From NCBI GenBank assembly GCA_964576115.1, contig CAZNUA010000089.1, positions 1 through 8,769 of the forward strand: a stretch of 8,769 bases of DNA. Reading direction: 5' to 3'. Positions within the stretch are counted from its first letter, which is position 1. Each line of letters opens with the position of its first letter. Under the pieces are notes generated by a model, which was given only the letters and a program-made list of their open reading frames with translations, was not told the origin of the DNA and searched no databases. Source of the DNA: CAYSYY01 sp964576115 [NCBI: uncultured Gemmatimonadota bacterium] (GTDB taxonomy: Bacteria > Blakebacterota > Blakebacteria > Blakebacterales). Below, piece after piece: positions 1 through 6,830 of this stretch. The position numbers and the translations under genes were made by a program.

Positions 1-2396
1 ATCTCGGCAATGATTTGCGGCACTCGATCCGCTCCCTGGCCCGGCGTCCCGGATTTGCGATCGTCAGTACCCTGATTCTGGCTATCGGGATCGGCGCCGT
101 GGCGACGGTGTACAGCACCTTTCACGGCGTCGTCCTGCAACCGATGCCCTTCAACGAACCCGATCGCCTGCACTGGATCTGGGAGGTTACCTCGGCGGGA
201 CAGTTCAATTCCCTCTCGGCCCTCGATTTCTTCGACTTCCAGGCACGGACCCAGGCCTATGAATCGGTCGCCGTGCGGTATGTGTTCCAGCCCTCGGTCA
301 TCGTCACCGGCGCTTCCGGCGCCGACCGAGTCAGCGCCATGCCCGTCTCGGCCGGCTTCTTCACCACCCTGGGTATCCCCCCCACCCACGGCCGGAGCTT
401 CCTGCCCGCGGAAATGGAGGCGGGCGCAGCTCCGGTCTGCATCGTCAGTCACACCTTCTGGCAGGACCGCCTCGAAGGCGATCCCGGTGCCATCGGCCGG
501 TCGGTGACCCTCGACAGCCAACCGGTCGAACTGGTTGGGATCATGCCGGCCGGCTTCAGTTTCCCCTCCGGAGTGGACATCTGGATGCCGCTGGACCGAG
601 GCGCCGGGTACGCCCAGAATCGGGGGAACAACAACTTCTTCATGATCGGTCGCCTGGCCGACGGGATCCCGATCGAACGGGCGATTGAAGAAACGGCCGC
701 CATCATGGCTGGCATCGCCGAAGAGAATCCCGCTCAGAAGGAGGGCTGGAGCATGCTCCCCCAGCCCCTGCATGAAGTCTTTTACGGCGGGCTCCGACCG
801 ATGATGCTGGCTTTCCTGGCGGCGGTGATCTTCGTCCTGCTGATCGCTTGCGCCAACATCTCCTCGCTCTTCCTGGCGCACGCGACTTCGCGCCAACAGG
901 AGGTGGCGGTCCGCTTCGCGCTGGGTGCCACCCGCTGGCGGGTGATCCGGCTCCTGTTGACCGAGAGCATGCTCGTCGCCCTGGGCGGGGGTCTACTCGG
1001 ACTGGGCGTCGCCCTGGGCGGCATCACGGCCATCAAAGCGCTGGGGCCGGCCGGCCTGCCCCGTCTCAATGAAGTCACCCTCAATACAAATGTGATTCTC
1101 ATAACCGCGGTTGTGACGATCCTCTCAGGGCTCATCTTCGGCCTCGTGCCGGCTCTGCGCGGCACCCGCTTCGCCCTGGCCCGCACCATCAAGGAAGGCC
1201 GGGTCGTGACCGAAAGCAGGGGCGGACTGCGCCTGCGCAGTCTGCTGGTGATCGGGCAGGTGGGTCTGAGTCTTGTCCTGCTGACCGGTGCCGGCCTGCT
1301 CCTACGCAGCCTGATCAACCTGCAGCACGAGGATCCCGGCTTCGAGCTCTCATCTCTGCTGAACCTGCAGTTGCAGATCCCGTCGGCCACCTACGACACC
1401 CCGGATAAGATCATCCTCTTCTACAGCGATCTCCTTGAACGGCTCGAAGCTCGATCCGAAATCTCCGCCGCGGCCTGCTCCGACCTGCTTCCCTTCGGGG
1501 GTGACGGCCCCTGGAACGGTCTATCCCGTCCCGAATATCCACCTGAACGACCGGAGGATCTGCTGCGGGCGAATCGGCGGATCGTCACCGCCGGCTACTT
1601 CGGCACGGTTGGCATCCCGCTCCTGGCCGGGCGTGAATTCACCGCCGACGACGGCCAGAACGCACCGCCGGTGGTGATCGTCAACCGTACTCTGGCCGAA
1701 AGCTGGTTCGCAGGCGAACAGGCCCTGGGCAAGACCCTCGCATGGGGTGATAACTACCTCATGGAGATCGTCGGTATCGTCGGTGACGTGCCCGTTTCCG
1801 GACCGGGATCCGAAATCGGGGCGATGTTCTACCTGCCCTTCCGGCAATTCCCCGGTCAAACGCTGCAACTTACGGCCCGGGGGATGGGGGCCCCTGAGCT
1901 GTTGACCGCCACGGTGCGCGACGTGATCGGTGAAACCGACCGGAACGTGCCGATCTGGAACGTGCACACCATGCAGTCCCGCTATGACGCCACTCTGGCC
2001 GGCAATCGCTTTCAGACCCTGTTGCTCGGCATCTTCGCCGCCGTGGCCCTGATCATGGCTGTAATGGGACTCTTCGGAGTGCTGACCTACTTCGTCAACC
2101 AGCGCATCCACGAGATGGGGATCCGCATCGCCCTGGGAGCCGCGCGTCCCCAGGTGGTGGGGCTGGTCCTGCGCCGGGGTCTGGTTCTGGCCCTGAGCGG
2201 CATCGTGGTCGGGCTCGCCGGCGGGGCGCTCTTCACCGCCCTGCTCGAAAACATGCTCTTCGGCATCCCGGCCATCGAACCGGTGACCTTCGCGACGACC
2301 GCAGCCCTCATGGCCCTGGTCGCCACTGTTGCCTGCCTGCTCCCCGCCAGCCGGGCGGTGCGGGTCGACCCCCTGCAGGTGATGCGCAACGAGTGA
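1..2396 (+). CDS. ADOP-type MacB/FtsX permease, 5' end outside window
   Basis: Inner-membrane permease of the MacB/FtsX superfamily in its duplicated 'orphan' form (ADOP). The frame is open at the left edge (codons from base 3: L-G-N-D), and the TTG at 15 falls inside the family's usual D-L-R-x-x-x-R-S-L opening, so the true start lies upstream. Counting from that TTG as residue 1, hydrophobic segments lie near 14-36, 263-287, 319-340, 360-382, 410-432, 668-694, 723-745 and 759-780: two modules, each with one helix, a large extracytoplasmic MacB-type domain, then three helices. FtsX signatures such as EVAVRFALGATRWRV (first module) and EMGIRIALGAARPQVV (second) are intact, and it ends in the typical ASRAVRVDPLQVMRNE. 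No ABC ATPase or membrane-fusion gene is visible nearby, so its energy source and substrate are unknown; export or mechanotransmission is inferred from the family. A prefix domain like that of the 6831 paralogue could lie upstream. Confidence 0.93.
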   Translation, partial: LGNDLRHSIRSLARRPGFAIVSTLILAIGIGAVATVYSTFHGVVLQPMPFNEPDRLHWIWEVTSAGQFNSLSALDFFDFQARTQAYESVAVRYVFQPSVIVTGASGADRVSAMPVSAGFFTTLGIPPTHGRSFLPAEMEAGAAPVCIVSHTFWQDRLEGDPGAIGRSVTLDSQPVELVGIMPAGFSFPSGVDIWMPLDRGAGYAQNRGNNNFFMIGRLADGIPIERAIEETAAIMAGIAEENPAQKEGWSMLPQPLHEVFYGGLRPMMLAFLAAVIFVLLIACANISSLFLAHATSRQQEVAVRFALGATRWRVIRLLLTESMLVALGGGLLGLGVALGGITAIKALGPAGLPRLNEVTLNTNVILITAVVTILSGLIFGLVPALRGTRFALARTIKEGRVVTESRGGLRLRSLLVIGQVGLSLVLLTGAGLLLRSLINLQHEDPGFELSSLLNLQLQIPSATYDTPDKIILFYSDLLERLEARSEISAAACSDLLPFGGDGPWNGLSRPEYPPERPEDLLRANRRIVTAGYFGTVGIPLLAGREFTADDGQNAPPVVIVNRTLAESWFAGEQALGKTLAWGDNYLMEIVGIVGDVPVSGPGSEIGAMFYLPFRQFPGQTLQLTARGMGAPELLTATVRDVIGETDRNVPIWNVHTMQSRYDATLAGNRFQTLLLGIFAAVALIMAVMGLFGVLTYFVNQRIHEMGIRIALGAARPQVVGLVLRRGLVLALSGIVVGLAGGALFTALLENMLFGIPAIEPVTFATTAALMALVATVACLLPASRAVRVDPLQVMRNE

Positions 2397-2413
2397 GACC
2401 GCGCTGACCGGAA

Positions 2414-3112
2414 TCAGATATAGTACCAGGTAAAATGGCTTGTGAAGTCCTCCAGGTGCTGGGCAATCGACTGGGGAACTTCGCTGGTAAAGAGATCGAG
2501 CCGGGTCAGGCTCTCCACCGCCGCATCGCGGGCGCCGGCCTTGGCCAGCCGTTTCGAGATCCCCACGTTGACCTCGTGGATGTTCCGGTAAAGCTCACTC
2601 AAGCCAGCCATGTCGAGATCGGGCGTCCCCCCCCGCTGGTTCACGAAGTACTGGGCCAGCATGTACATACTGGCCGAGCGGTAGATCGTTTCGGCCACTG
2701 AGCCGATCGGCAGGTGAAAGCGAGCCATGGGACGGAAGGGCGCCAGGTGAGGACAGCCGCTGAGCGGCATGAGCACTCCGACCAGCGAGCGCAGGGCATC
2801 CTGCAGGGTCGTGTGAGCCAGATAGGTCCGCTCCATCGTCTGGACCTTCAGATCCACATCTTCCTGAGCCAGATGCCGGCCGAAAGCATGCAGCAGCTGG
2901 AGCATCCGCAAAGCCAGCGGGCAGTACTGGCTCTCGCCGGGCTTCAGGGGACAGTTACTGCACTGTTCGAAGGTCAGATCGGCCCAGGCGGGGGCAGACA
3001 CGGTCTGCCAGACCTTGCTTTCGAGGGTGACGGGATCGAGGTGGAGATCGATCTCGATCGGTTTCCCCTTCTCGAAGCTGAAGGTGTATCCGATACGGAT
3101 GTCATCACTCAT
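2414..3112 (-). CDS. DUF6901-like conserved protein with cysteine motifs
   Basis: A 232-residue soluble protein of unknown function. From memory of the family it resembles DUF6901: an N-terminal beta-rich stretch (I5-R-I-G-Y-T-F to L25), then a cysteine cluster C51-S-N-C54-P-L with C64-P, and a second conserved-looking block S118-G-C120-P followed by R131-F-H-L-P. The C-x2-C-x9-C pattern could bind metal, but no function is established. No signal peptide or membrane segment is evident. I chose the ATG at 3112 because the MSDDIRIGYTF start matches where relatives begin and a weak AGGGA lies 10 nt upstream; an in-frame ATG at 3178 would add 22 unlike residues. It converges on the upstream permease (17 bp between stops, no terminator seen) and is divergent from the cyclic-nucleotide-binding gene across 225 bp, so shared control is possible. 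Being a gene is fairly sure; the family name is less so. Confidence 0.8.
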   Translation of the reverse strand: MSDDIRIGYTFSFEKGKPIEIDLHLDPVTLESKVWQTVSAPAWADLTFEQCSNCPLKPGESQYCPLALRMLQLLHAFGRHLAQEDVDLKVQTMERTYLAHTTLQDALRSLVGVLMPLSGCPHLAPFRPMARFHLPIGSVAETIYRSASMYMLAQYFVNQRGGTPDLDMAGLSELYRNIHEVNVGISKRLAKAGARDAAVESLTRLDLFTSEVPQSIAQHLEDFTSHFTWYYI

Positions 3113-3247
3113 GAGACCAGTTTCCCTGTGGCGTATGTACAGGCATCTGCGAGCATCGGATTCCAGAACACGAGACATCGTATCCGGTTTGCCGGACTCC
3201 CCGCCAGCCCAATCGACGCCGCTGACAGACTCCCTCCGGCTTTGCAG

Positions 3248-3276
3248 GTTGCATCGCTCCCAGGTCGAGTTACAAT
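3248..3276 (+). promoter_or_regulatory. Possible sigma-70-like promoter for the CNB-UroD-amidase operon
   Basis: TACAAT at 3271-3276 matches five of six positions of the -10 consensus, with a poor -35 candidate (GTTGCA, 3248-3253) 17 bp upstream. It lies about 60 bp before the first gene of the plus-strand operon and its -10 falls within the first copy of the tandem repeat, which would suit a regulated promoter. The -35 is weak and the host's consensus is unknown, so this is tentative. Confidence 0.25.
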
Positions 3277-3294
3277 TTCAGGTCGAGTTGCAAT
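3261..3294. repeat. Tandem 16-bp direct repeat in the divergent intergenic region
   Basis: CAGGTCGAGTTACAAT (3261-3276) recurs as CAGGTCGAGTTGCAAT (3279-3294), differing at one base, with an 18 bp period. It sits between the divergent DUF6901-like and cyclic-nucleotide-binding genes, 44 bp before the latter's start. Two near-identical boxes on nearly the same helical face could be binding sites for a regulator; the regulator is not identifiable. A recent short duplication with no function is the alternative. Confidence 0.6.
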
Positions 3295-3322
3295 CGCCTG
3301 TAATCGGCTCTTTTTCTCCCCT

Positions 3323-3327
3323 GGAGG
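3323..3327 (+). promoter_or_regulatory. Ribosome binding site GGAGG that sets the start of the CNB gene
   Basis: GGAGG (within CTGGAGGAT) lies 10 nt before the ATG at 3338. It decides the start: the frame stays open much further upstream, but that part is antisense to the DUF6901-like gene and does not look like protein. Confidence 0.75.
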
Positions 3328-3337
3328 ATCCGCCACG

Positions 3338-3796
3338 ATGGATACGGTCAAGATCGAGTTTCTCAAGGAGTGTCCCCTCTTCATCGGCTTTCACGAAGGT
3401 CAGTACTCGTCGCTCAGCGACCTGGCCTGCACGCATGAATTCAAGACCGGCGATACGATCATCGCCGAGGGTTCTGCCGGGGATACCTTTTTCATCCTGA
3501 TGGAGGGGGAGATCAGTATCGAGAAGGCCGCCCCCGAAGGCGGCCGTCATCAACTCACCACTCTCATCCAGCCCGGTGATTTCTTCGGCGAGATGGCGGT
3601 TGTGGATGTACGTCCCCGTTCGGCTTCAGCTGTGGCTCAGTCCAGGGCACGCATCCTCAGCGTGTCGAAAGAGGATCTGCTGAAACTCTTTGAGGAATAC
3701 GAAGAGCTGATGATGCTCATCCCCTACAATATCGCCCGGGTACTCTCCGAGAGGCTCCGCAACGCCGACGAGACGATGGCCGCCGTCTCGGGCTGA
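3338..3796 (+). CDS. Stand-alone cyclic-nucleotide-binding (CNB/CAP_ED) domain protein
   Basis: A 152-residue cytoplasmic protein that is essentially one CNB domain, the sensor fold of CRP and of protein kinase A regulatory subunits. Features in order: an N-terminal helix with C12-P-L-F, the beta-roll from about F35, the G45-S-A-G-D-T-F-F turn and the M55-E-G-E-I strand, then a complete phosphate-binding cassette G80-D-F-F-G84-E85-M-A ... R92-P-R94-S-A-S. In CRP-like proteins the cassette Glu contacts the ribose and the Arg the cyclic phosphate; both are present, so binding of cAMP or cGMP is plausible. A helical tail (about 111-147) follows and the protein stops there: no helix-turn-helix, kinase or channel domain. 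It should therefore act on another protein rather than on DNA. It opens a likely operon, 21 bp before the UroD-like gene. The start is fixed by the GGAGG at 3323. Confidence 0.92.
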   Translation: MDTVKIEFLKECPLFIGFHEGQYSSLSDLACTHEFKTGDTIIAEGSAGDTFFILMEGEISIEKAAPEGGRHQLTTLIQPGDFFGEMAVVDVRPRSASAVAQSRARILSVSKEDLLKLFEEYEELMMLIPYNIARVLSERLRNADETMAAVSG

Positions 3797-3817
3797 GACG
3801 GGGGGAGCGGTCGTTCC

Positions 3818-4933
3818 GTGCCCCGCGAGAGCATGACCCCCCTCGAGCGCTGGCAGGCCGTGCTCGAGCGTCGTGCCCCCGATCGGGTGCCGATGGACTG
3901 GTGGGGCACCGACGAGGCTGCGGCCAACCTCATCCGCCACCTCGGGTGCGCGACTCTCACCGACGCCCTGCAACAGCTCGGAGTCGATTTCGTCGTCAAG
4001 GTCCAGCCCCGGTTCGTCGGTCCCGACGGATCGGGGCGCCGCCCCCCGGCCGGCACGGCTGCCGGGGCAGACGATTCCCGGGCCCGGCACGATCCTTTCG
4101 GCCGTCTCTACCGAACCGTCACCCACAGCGGCGGCAGCTACGAGGAGTGTGTGAACGCTCCCCTGGCCGGATTCTCGTCGGTCACCGAAATCGAAGCCTC
4201 ATATCGCTGGCCCGAACCCGACTGGTGGGAGTACGGCGGGCTGGCCGATCAGGTCGCCGGTCTGGAGACCCATCCGGTTCAGGGGGGCGGGAGCGAGCCG
4301 TTTCTGATTTACAAGGATCTGCGCGGGCAGGAGCAGGCCTTCATCGACCTGATCGAACATCCCGACCTGGTCCAGTACTGCATCGAGAGACTCTTCGATC
4401 TGGCCTATGAGGATACCGTGCGGGTTTTCGAAACCCTGGGCGATCGGATCCTGCTCTGCTATATCGCCGAGGATATGGGCGGACAGGAAAACCTGCTCTT
4501 CTCTCTGGCGCACATCCGGGAGTTTTTCCTGCCCGGCATGCGCCGGATGATCGACCTGGCCCATTCCGCGGGTGCCTACGTGTTTCATCACAGCGACGGG
4601 GCCATCAGGCCCGTTATCCCCGAGATGATCGCGGCCGGTATCGATATTCTGAACCCGATCCAGTGGCGCTGCCCCGGTATGGATCGGGCCGGCCTCAAGG
4701 CCGATTTCGGCGACCGGATTGTTTTTCACGGGGCGATGGACAACCAGCACACCCTGCCCTTCGGTACCCCCGTCGAGGTCGAGCGGGAAGTGGCCGAGAA
4801 CCTCGCTCAGCTGGGAACCGGAGGGGGCTACATCCCCGCCCCCTGCCACAATCTGCAGGGCAATACTCCGCCGGAAAACGTTGTCACGATGTACGAGGCC
4901 ATCCGTCGGATCTCGCTCGAACAGGAGGCGTGA
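3818..4933 (+). CDS. UroD-superfamily protein (methyltransferase-like, not HemE)
   Basis: A 371-residue TIM-barrel protein of the uroporphyrinogen decarboxylase superfamily, nearer the corrinoid/zinc methyltransferase branch (MtaA/CmuA-like) than haem synthesis: the RQAGRY-type N-terminal motif of HemE is absent. Family signatures: T7-P-L-E-R-W with P21-D-R-V-P-M, the G-G-S-Y-E-E block with W-P-E-P-D-W, then H257-H-S-D-G-A-I-R-P-V-I-P and G-I-D-I-L-N-P-I-Q, and near the end A-P-C343-H-N-L-Q. Methyltransferase relatives bind zinc through H-x-C and a later Cys; here the triad would be H258, D260 and C343, so metal use may differ. A Gly/Pro/Ala-rich linker (about 68-90) is lineage-specific. The GTG at 3818 has GGGGGAG (3801-3807) 10 nt upstream; ATG at 3833 is an alternative start closer to relatives. 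Second gene of the operon, followed after 2 bp by the amidase. Substrate unknown. Confidence 0.87.
   Translation: MPRESMTPLERWQAVLERRAPDRVPMDWWGTDEAAANLIRHLGCATLTDALQQLGVDFVVKVQPRFVGPDGSGRRPPAGTAAGADDSRARHDPFGRLYRTVTHSGGSYEECVNAPLAGFSSVTEIEASYRWPEPDWWEYGGLADQVAGLETHPVQGGGSEPFLIYKDLRGQEQAFIDLIEHPDLVQYCIERLFDLAYEDTVRVFETLGDRILLCYIAEDMGGQENLLFSLAHIREFFLPGMRRMIDLAHSAGAYVFHHSDGAIRPVIPEMIAAGIDILNPIQWRCPGMDRAGLKADFGDRIVFHGAMDNQHTLPFGTPVEVEREVAENLAQLGTGGGYIPAPCHNLQGNTPPENVVTMYEAIRRISLEQEA
4923..4928 (+). promoter_or_regulatory. Perfect AGGAGG ribosome binding site for the amidase, inside the UroD-like gene
   Basis: AGGAGG overlaps the last codons of the UroD-like gene and stands 7 nt before the GTG at 4936. 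It selects this GTG over the long in-frame extension upstream, which is only a shadow of the UroD-like gene. It points to translational coupling of the two proteins. Confidence 0.85.
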
Positions 4934-4935
4934 CC

Positions 4936-6276
4936 GTGACGAGCTTCGCGGCCTGGCAGGAATCCGAAACCGGTTCACCCGAGGCGGTTCTGGCTCTCTT
5001 CCGCAGCCGGATCGAGGCGATCGATGCGAGCGAACGAGATCGAGCCATTGCTTTCGTACCCGACACCGTCGAGGTCGACGACCTGCCCCTCGAACGCGGC
5101 ACCTGGGCCGGTCGGCCGTTGGCCGGCGTGCCTTTTCTCATCAAGGATCTTTACGACGTGGCGGGCTGGCCGACCACCGCCTCCTCGAGCTTTCTGGCCG
5201 ACGAGATCGGCCGGCCTAAAGCTACTTCGCCCCTGGTGCGTCGACTGCACGAACTGGGCGCAGTACCGGTCGGCAAGACCCATCTCAACGAATTCGCCTA
5301 CGGTCTGAGCGGCCGTAACGTCCATACCGGCGACTGTCCCCATCCCCGCTTTCCCGACCGCATTCCGGGCGGTTCTTCGAGCGGCTCGGCATGGGCGGTG
5401 GGTCGCGGAGTGGTGCCCCTGGCGCTGGGAACCGATACGGGAGGTTCGGTCCGGGTTCCGGCCGCCTTCTGTGGTCTATACGGCCTGCGGCTGGTGCCAA
5501 ACGAATGGTCGCGGGAGGGCTGCCTGCCGCTCTCCCCATCCCTGGATACCGCCGGCTGGCTGACCGCCTCGGCGGCCGACCTGCAGACCCTCATCCGGCT
5601 CCTGCTTGCCCCGGGCCAAGACCGGAACCCGACCGACAAAGCCGCCTCACAGCAGGACGCCCCGTCAGCCGATCCGCCCCGCGGTATCCTGCTCGACGTG
5701 CTCGAGGTAGCGACGGAACCCGCCCTGGCCGAGGCCTATGCCGAGGTCTACCGACGGCTGGGATGCGAGCTGGAGTCGGCGGTGGCGGCCGAGTTCGTCG
5801 GTGTCTGCGGCAACCTGGTCCACGCCTACGGGGTGTTGCAGAGCCGGGAGGCTTTCACCGTCCACGAGCCGTGGCTCGATCGCCATCGCGACTCTTACGG
5901 ACCGGCGGTCTGGCAGCGGATCGACCGCGGACGGCACTGGAGTGCGGCAGATATCGGTGCGGCCGAAATCGCCCGGGCCCGGGTGCAGACCTTCTTCGGA
6001 CTGCTCTTCACCCTCTTCGATTACGCCGTTCTGCCGGCGGTCCCGATGCCGGCCCCCCGCGCCGCCGATCTGACCGAGGAGTACCGAACCCGGATCCTGA
6101 CCCTGACAGCGCCGGCCAGCCTGGCCACCCTGCCCGTCCTGACCCTGCCGGTCTTCCTCGAGGGCGGTCTGAGCGGCGGGGTACAGGTCATTTTCCGCGA
6201 TCCCACCTCCGCTATCCCCCTGCGCCTGCTCGAAGCCTGGCGCAGCTTCGGCCCACAGCCCTTTACCCCCCCCTGA
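4936..6276 (+). CDS. Amidase-signature family hydrolase
   Basis: A 446-residue cytoplasmic hydrolase of the amidase signature (AS) family, which cleaves C-N amide bonds with a Ser-cisSer-Lys triad. All three are present: K70 in V-P-F-L-I-K-D-L-Y-D-V-A-G, cis-S147 in G-G-S-S-S-G-S-A, and nucleophile S171 in G-T-D-T-G-G-S-V-R-V-P-A, so it should be active. It ends in P-V-L-T-L-P-V-F with G-G-V-Q-V-I-F, typical of the fold's last strands. It is shorter than usual GatA (about 480-490 residues) and has no gatB or gatC beside it, so it is unlikely to be the tRNA amidotransferase subunit; a catabolic amidase (urea-, carbamate- or allophanate-type, or other) is more likely, but the substrate cannot be told. 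GTG start chosen from the AGGAGG 7 nt upstream. It follows the UroD-like stop by 2 bp, so the two are probably co-translated and may act on one pathway. Confidence 0.92.
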   Translation: MTSFAAWQESETGSPEAVLALFRSRIEAIDASERDRAIAFVPDTVEVDDLPLERGTWAGRPLAGVPFLIKDLYDVAGWPTTASSSFLADEIGRPKATSPLVRRLHELGAVPVGKTHLNEFAYGLSGRNVHTGDCPHPRFPDRIPGGSSSGSAWAVGRGVVPLALGTDTGGSVRVPAAFCGLYGLRLVPNEWSREGCLPLSPSLDTAGWLTASAADLQTLIRLLLAPGQDRNPTDKAASQQDAPSADPPRGILLDVLEVATEPALAEAYAEVYRRLGCELESAVAAEFVGVCGNLVHAYGVLQSREAFTVHEPWLDRHRDSYGPAVWQRIDRGRHWSAADIGAAEIARARVQTFFGLLFTLFDYAVLPAVPMPAPRAADLTEEYRTRILTLTAPASLATLPVLTLPVFLEGGLSGGVQVIFRDPTSAIPLRLLEAWRSFGPQPFTPP

Positions 6277-6279
6277 CCA

Positions 6280-6307
6280 GGCCCGGATCCCAACGACGAT
6301 TCGGGCC
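6280..6307 (+). terminator. Hairpin after the amidase, possible operon terminator
   Basis: GGCCCGGAT (6280-6288) pairs with ATTCGGGCC (6299-6307) through a 10 nt loop: nine pairs including one G-U, starting 3 bp after the amidase stop. There is no T-run after it, so classical intrinsic termination is doubtful; it may be a transcript-end stabiliser or chance in GC-rich DNA. Confidence 0.35.
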
Positions 6308-6396
6308 CGGTCGGTATCCCATCCGACATCTCTGATTCTCTTTCAGCATTCTCAGCCTGCCCCGAAACCAGAATGAAACATCTGCAGAGTGCCGAC

Positions 6397-6420
6397 GTAT
6401 ATACTTTCACGCGATATATC
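6397..6420. promoter_or_regulatory. Candidate PadR operator/promoter: two AT-rich 8-bp palindromes
   Basis: GTATATAC (6397-6404) and GATATATC (6413-6420) are each perfect 8 bp palindromes, centres 16 bp apart, in an otherwise GC-rich region, ending 24 bp before the PadR start codon. PadR-family repressors commonly bind AT-rich, TATA-containing dyads in their own promoter. TATACT (6400-6405) overlaps the first palindrome and is a fair -10 (five of six), though no good -35 is visible. Autorepression of this operon is inferred. Confidence 0.55.
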
Positions 6421-6434
6421 ACCAGAAAGCATGT

Positions 6435-6439
6435 GGAGG
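6435..6439 (+). promoter_or_regulatory. Ribosome binding site GGAGG deciding the PadR start
   Basis: GGAGG stands 5 nt before the GTG at 6445. It supports that start over the in-frame ATG at 6373, which would place the palindromic operator inside the coding region and add 24 residues unlike the family. Confidence 0.8.
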
Positions 6440-6444
6440 CTTGC

Positions 6445-6777
6445 GTGTTCAGTCCCGAACTGAAAAAAGGCAGCATCGAGTTCCTCATCCTGACCCTCCT
6501 GGCCGAAGGCGAGAACCACGGCTACGAGATCGGCAAGCAGATCGAGAGCCGCTCGCGGGGCAAGCTGACGTTCCGGGTCTCCTCGCTCTACCCCGTTCTC
6601 TACCGCATGGAGAACCGCGGCTGGATCACCAGCCGGTGGGTCGAGAAGGAGGGGGAACGCCGGCGCAACTTCTACCGGCTGACACAGAAGGGCGAGAAGA
6701 TCCTCGTCGAGCAGCTGCAGAACTGGGCGGAGTTCACCGAGGCCATCGGCCTCATCATCGATCCCCGCAGCGCGTGA
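6445..6777 (+). CDS. PadR-family transcriptional regulator
   Basis: A 110-residue winged-helix repressor of the short PadR type that accompanies large ADOP permeases. The start F2-S-P-E-L-K-K-G-S-I-E-F-L-I-L is the family's classic opening, followed by L-L-A-E-G-E-N-H25-G-Y-E-I, the recognition-helix region F43-R-V-S-S-L-Y-P-V-L-Y-R-M-E, the wing (W65 to R74, with E-G-E-R-R-R-N-F-Y-R-L-T) and a short C-terminal helix (about 81-97) that in relatives makes the dimer. PadR proteins normally repress their own operon and release DNA on a ligand, phosphorylation or membrane stress; the inducer here is unknown. The likely operator lies 25-48 bp upstream. The permease gene follows after 53 bp on the same strand with no terminator between, so they are probably one operon. 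Start set by GGAGG at 6435. Confidence 0.94.
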   Translation: MFSPELKKGSIEFLILTLLAEGENHGYEIGKQIESRSRGKLTFRVSSLYPVLYRMENRGWITSRWVEKEGERRRNFYRLTQKGEKILVEQLQNWAEFTEAIGLIIDPRSA

Positions 6778-6817
6778 AGCTTCGCTCACTGTGCAGGGAT
6801 TCAGGTGACCAACCGTT

Positions 6818-6824
6818 GAGAGAG
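6818..6824 (+). promoter_or_regulatory. Ribosome binding site of the second permease
   Basis: GAGAGAG lies 6 nt before the ATG at 6831. It is a weaker Shine-Dalgarno than those of the PadR and amidase genes, which might lower permease output relative to its regulator. Confidence 0.5.
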
Positions 6825-6830
6825 TGAACC

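Noticed and set aside
1521-2111. Minus-strand 196-residue open frame inside the first permease
   Set aside because: His/Gly/Asp-rich antisense shadow produced by GC-rich codons of the permease.
2714-3337. Long in-frame extension upstream of the cyclic-nucleotide-binding gene, suggesting a 360-residue fusion protein
   Set aside because: It is antisense to the DUF6901-like gene, has Gln/His/Arg-rich composition typical of a shadow frame, and a good GGAGG marks the start at 3338.
3818-4933. HemE (uroporphyrinogen decarboxylase of haem synthesis)
   Set aside because: The N-terminal RQAGRY-type motif is missing and no haem genes are near; only the superfamily fold signatures match.
4663-4935. 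In-frame extension upstream of the amidase (537-residue version)
   Set aside because: It overlaps the conserved C-terminal part of the UroD-like gene in another frame and has no protein-like motifs; a perfect AGGAGG 7 nt before the GTG at 4936 sets the start.
4199-4978. Minus-strand 259-residue open frame across the UroD-like gene
   Set aside because: Antisense to a gene with clear family motifs; its translation shows no domain.
4936-6276. GatA subunit of the tRNA amidotransferase
   Set aside because: Shorter than usual GatA, no gatB/gatC neighbours, and coupled instead to a UroD-like gene.
5391-6335. Plus-strand 314-residue open frame
   Set aside because: Arg/Gly/Pro-rich shadow of the amidase; no ribosome site or recognisable domain.
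6373-6444. ATG at 6373 as the PadR start
   Set aside because: It would add 24 residues unlike PadR and bury the palindromic operator in coding sequence; the GTG at 6445 has a GGAGG and gives the canonical N-terminus.
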